Assembly (NCBI GenBank): GCA_025353085.1
Contig: JANXRI010000364.1
Span: 1-5,828, forward strand
DNA: 5,828 nucleotides
Source of the DNA: Betaproteobacteria bacterium
GTDB taxonomy: Bacteria; Pseudomonadota; Gammaproteobacteria; Burkholderiales; SG8-41
Direction of reading: 5' to 3'
Position numbers and translations under genes: made by a program. This document shows, one piece after another, positions 5,815-5,828 of this stretch. The notes beneath the pieces were generated by a model. The model was not told where the DNA came from, searched no databases, and saw nothing but the letters and a program-made list of their open reading frames with translations. The number at the start of each line of letters is the position of its first letter. Position 1 is the first letter of the stretch.

Positions 5815-5828
5815 AAAAATATGTGGAG
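5815..5828 (-). repeat. Proposed right terminal inverted repeat of the RIT element
   Basis: AAAAATATGTGGAG begins one base after the stop codon of the third recombinase gene and reaches the window edge. Its reverse complement matches the proposed left terminus at CTCCACATA and partly beyond. The 11 bases AATATGTGGAG also match 2458-2468 in direct orientation, 3360 bp away. More of the repeat, or a hairpin unit like that at 2457-2528, may continue beyond the edge. Confidence 0.55.

Larger units (their letters stand above)
2516..5828 (+). mobile_element. RIT (recombinase in trio) element next to radC
   Basis: Three tyrosine recombinase genes of different subtypes lie head to tail with overlapping ends and nothing else between the candidate termini. 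This is the defining structure of RIT elements, which are transposon-like units of ritA, ritB and ritC bounded by inverted repeats. The left end proposed here is CTCCACATAATT (2516-2527). The right end read inward on the other strand is CTCCACATATTTTT (5828-5815), matching for at least nine bases, then for most of the next five. That gives an element of about 3.3 kb, a size expected for three recombinases plus ends. The element lies behind radC, where rpmB is expected in gammaproteobacteria. The exact ends are uncertain: the outer repeat at 2458 could also be a boundary, and the sequence right of 5828 is not visible. Confidence 0.75.

Noticed and set aside
5106..5816. Minus-strand open frame of 236 codons
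   Set aside because: It is antisense to the third recombinase gene, whose catalytic residues are all visible on the plus strand. No domain is seen in the antisense translation.

Overview
The window looks like a chromosomal segment from a GC-rich gammaproteobacterium. The evidence is the gene order dut / coaBC, both on the minus strand, diverging from radC on the plus strand. That is the arrangement known from Escherichia coli and many relatives, where radC is normally followed by the ribosomal protein genes rpmB and rpmG. No genus can be assigned from the sequence alone.

Layout. Positions 1-229 hold the start of dut (dUTPase, minus strand), which runs off the left edge. Positions 230-384 are intergenic and carry a long imperfect inverted repeat built from a mobile-looking 'GCCAAGGACGC' unit. 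Positions 385-1620 hold coaBC (minus strand), the bifunctional coenzyme A biosynthesis enzyme. Positions 1621-1784 are the divergent intergenic region, with a candidate coaBC promoter. Positions 1785-2459 hold an intact radC (plus strand). Positions 2460-2579 contain a GC-rich hairpin with a UUCG loop and short repeats of ATGTGGAG / CTCCACAT.

From 2580 to 5813, three tyrosine recombinase genes follow one another on the plus strand. The first two overlap by 14 nt and the second and third by 4 nt (ATGA). All three keep the nucleophilic tyrosine. This is the signature of a RIT ('recombinase in trio') element, a described class of transposon-like elements made of ritA, ritB and ritC bounded by inverted repeats. 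The sequence CTCCACATAATT at 2516-2527 is mirrored by AATATGTGGAG at the right edge (5818-5828). I read these as the likely ends of a 3.3 kb element inserted just behind the radC stop codon, in the place where rpmB would be expected.

How the genes work together. dut, coaBC and radC are ordinary housekeeping genes and appear undamaged where visible. The three recombinases are probably translated as a coupled unit and act together on the element ends. The points most worth a second look are the location next to radC (also the home of Tn554-family insertions), the unresolved structure of the ends, and the loss of the usual box II histidine in RitA (Tyr) and RitB (Gln) but not in RitC.
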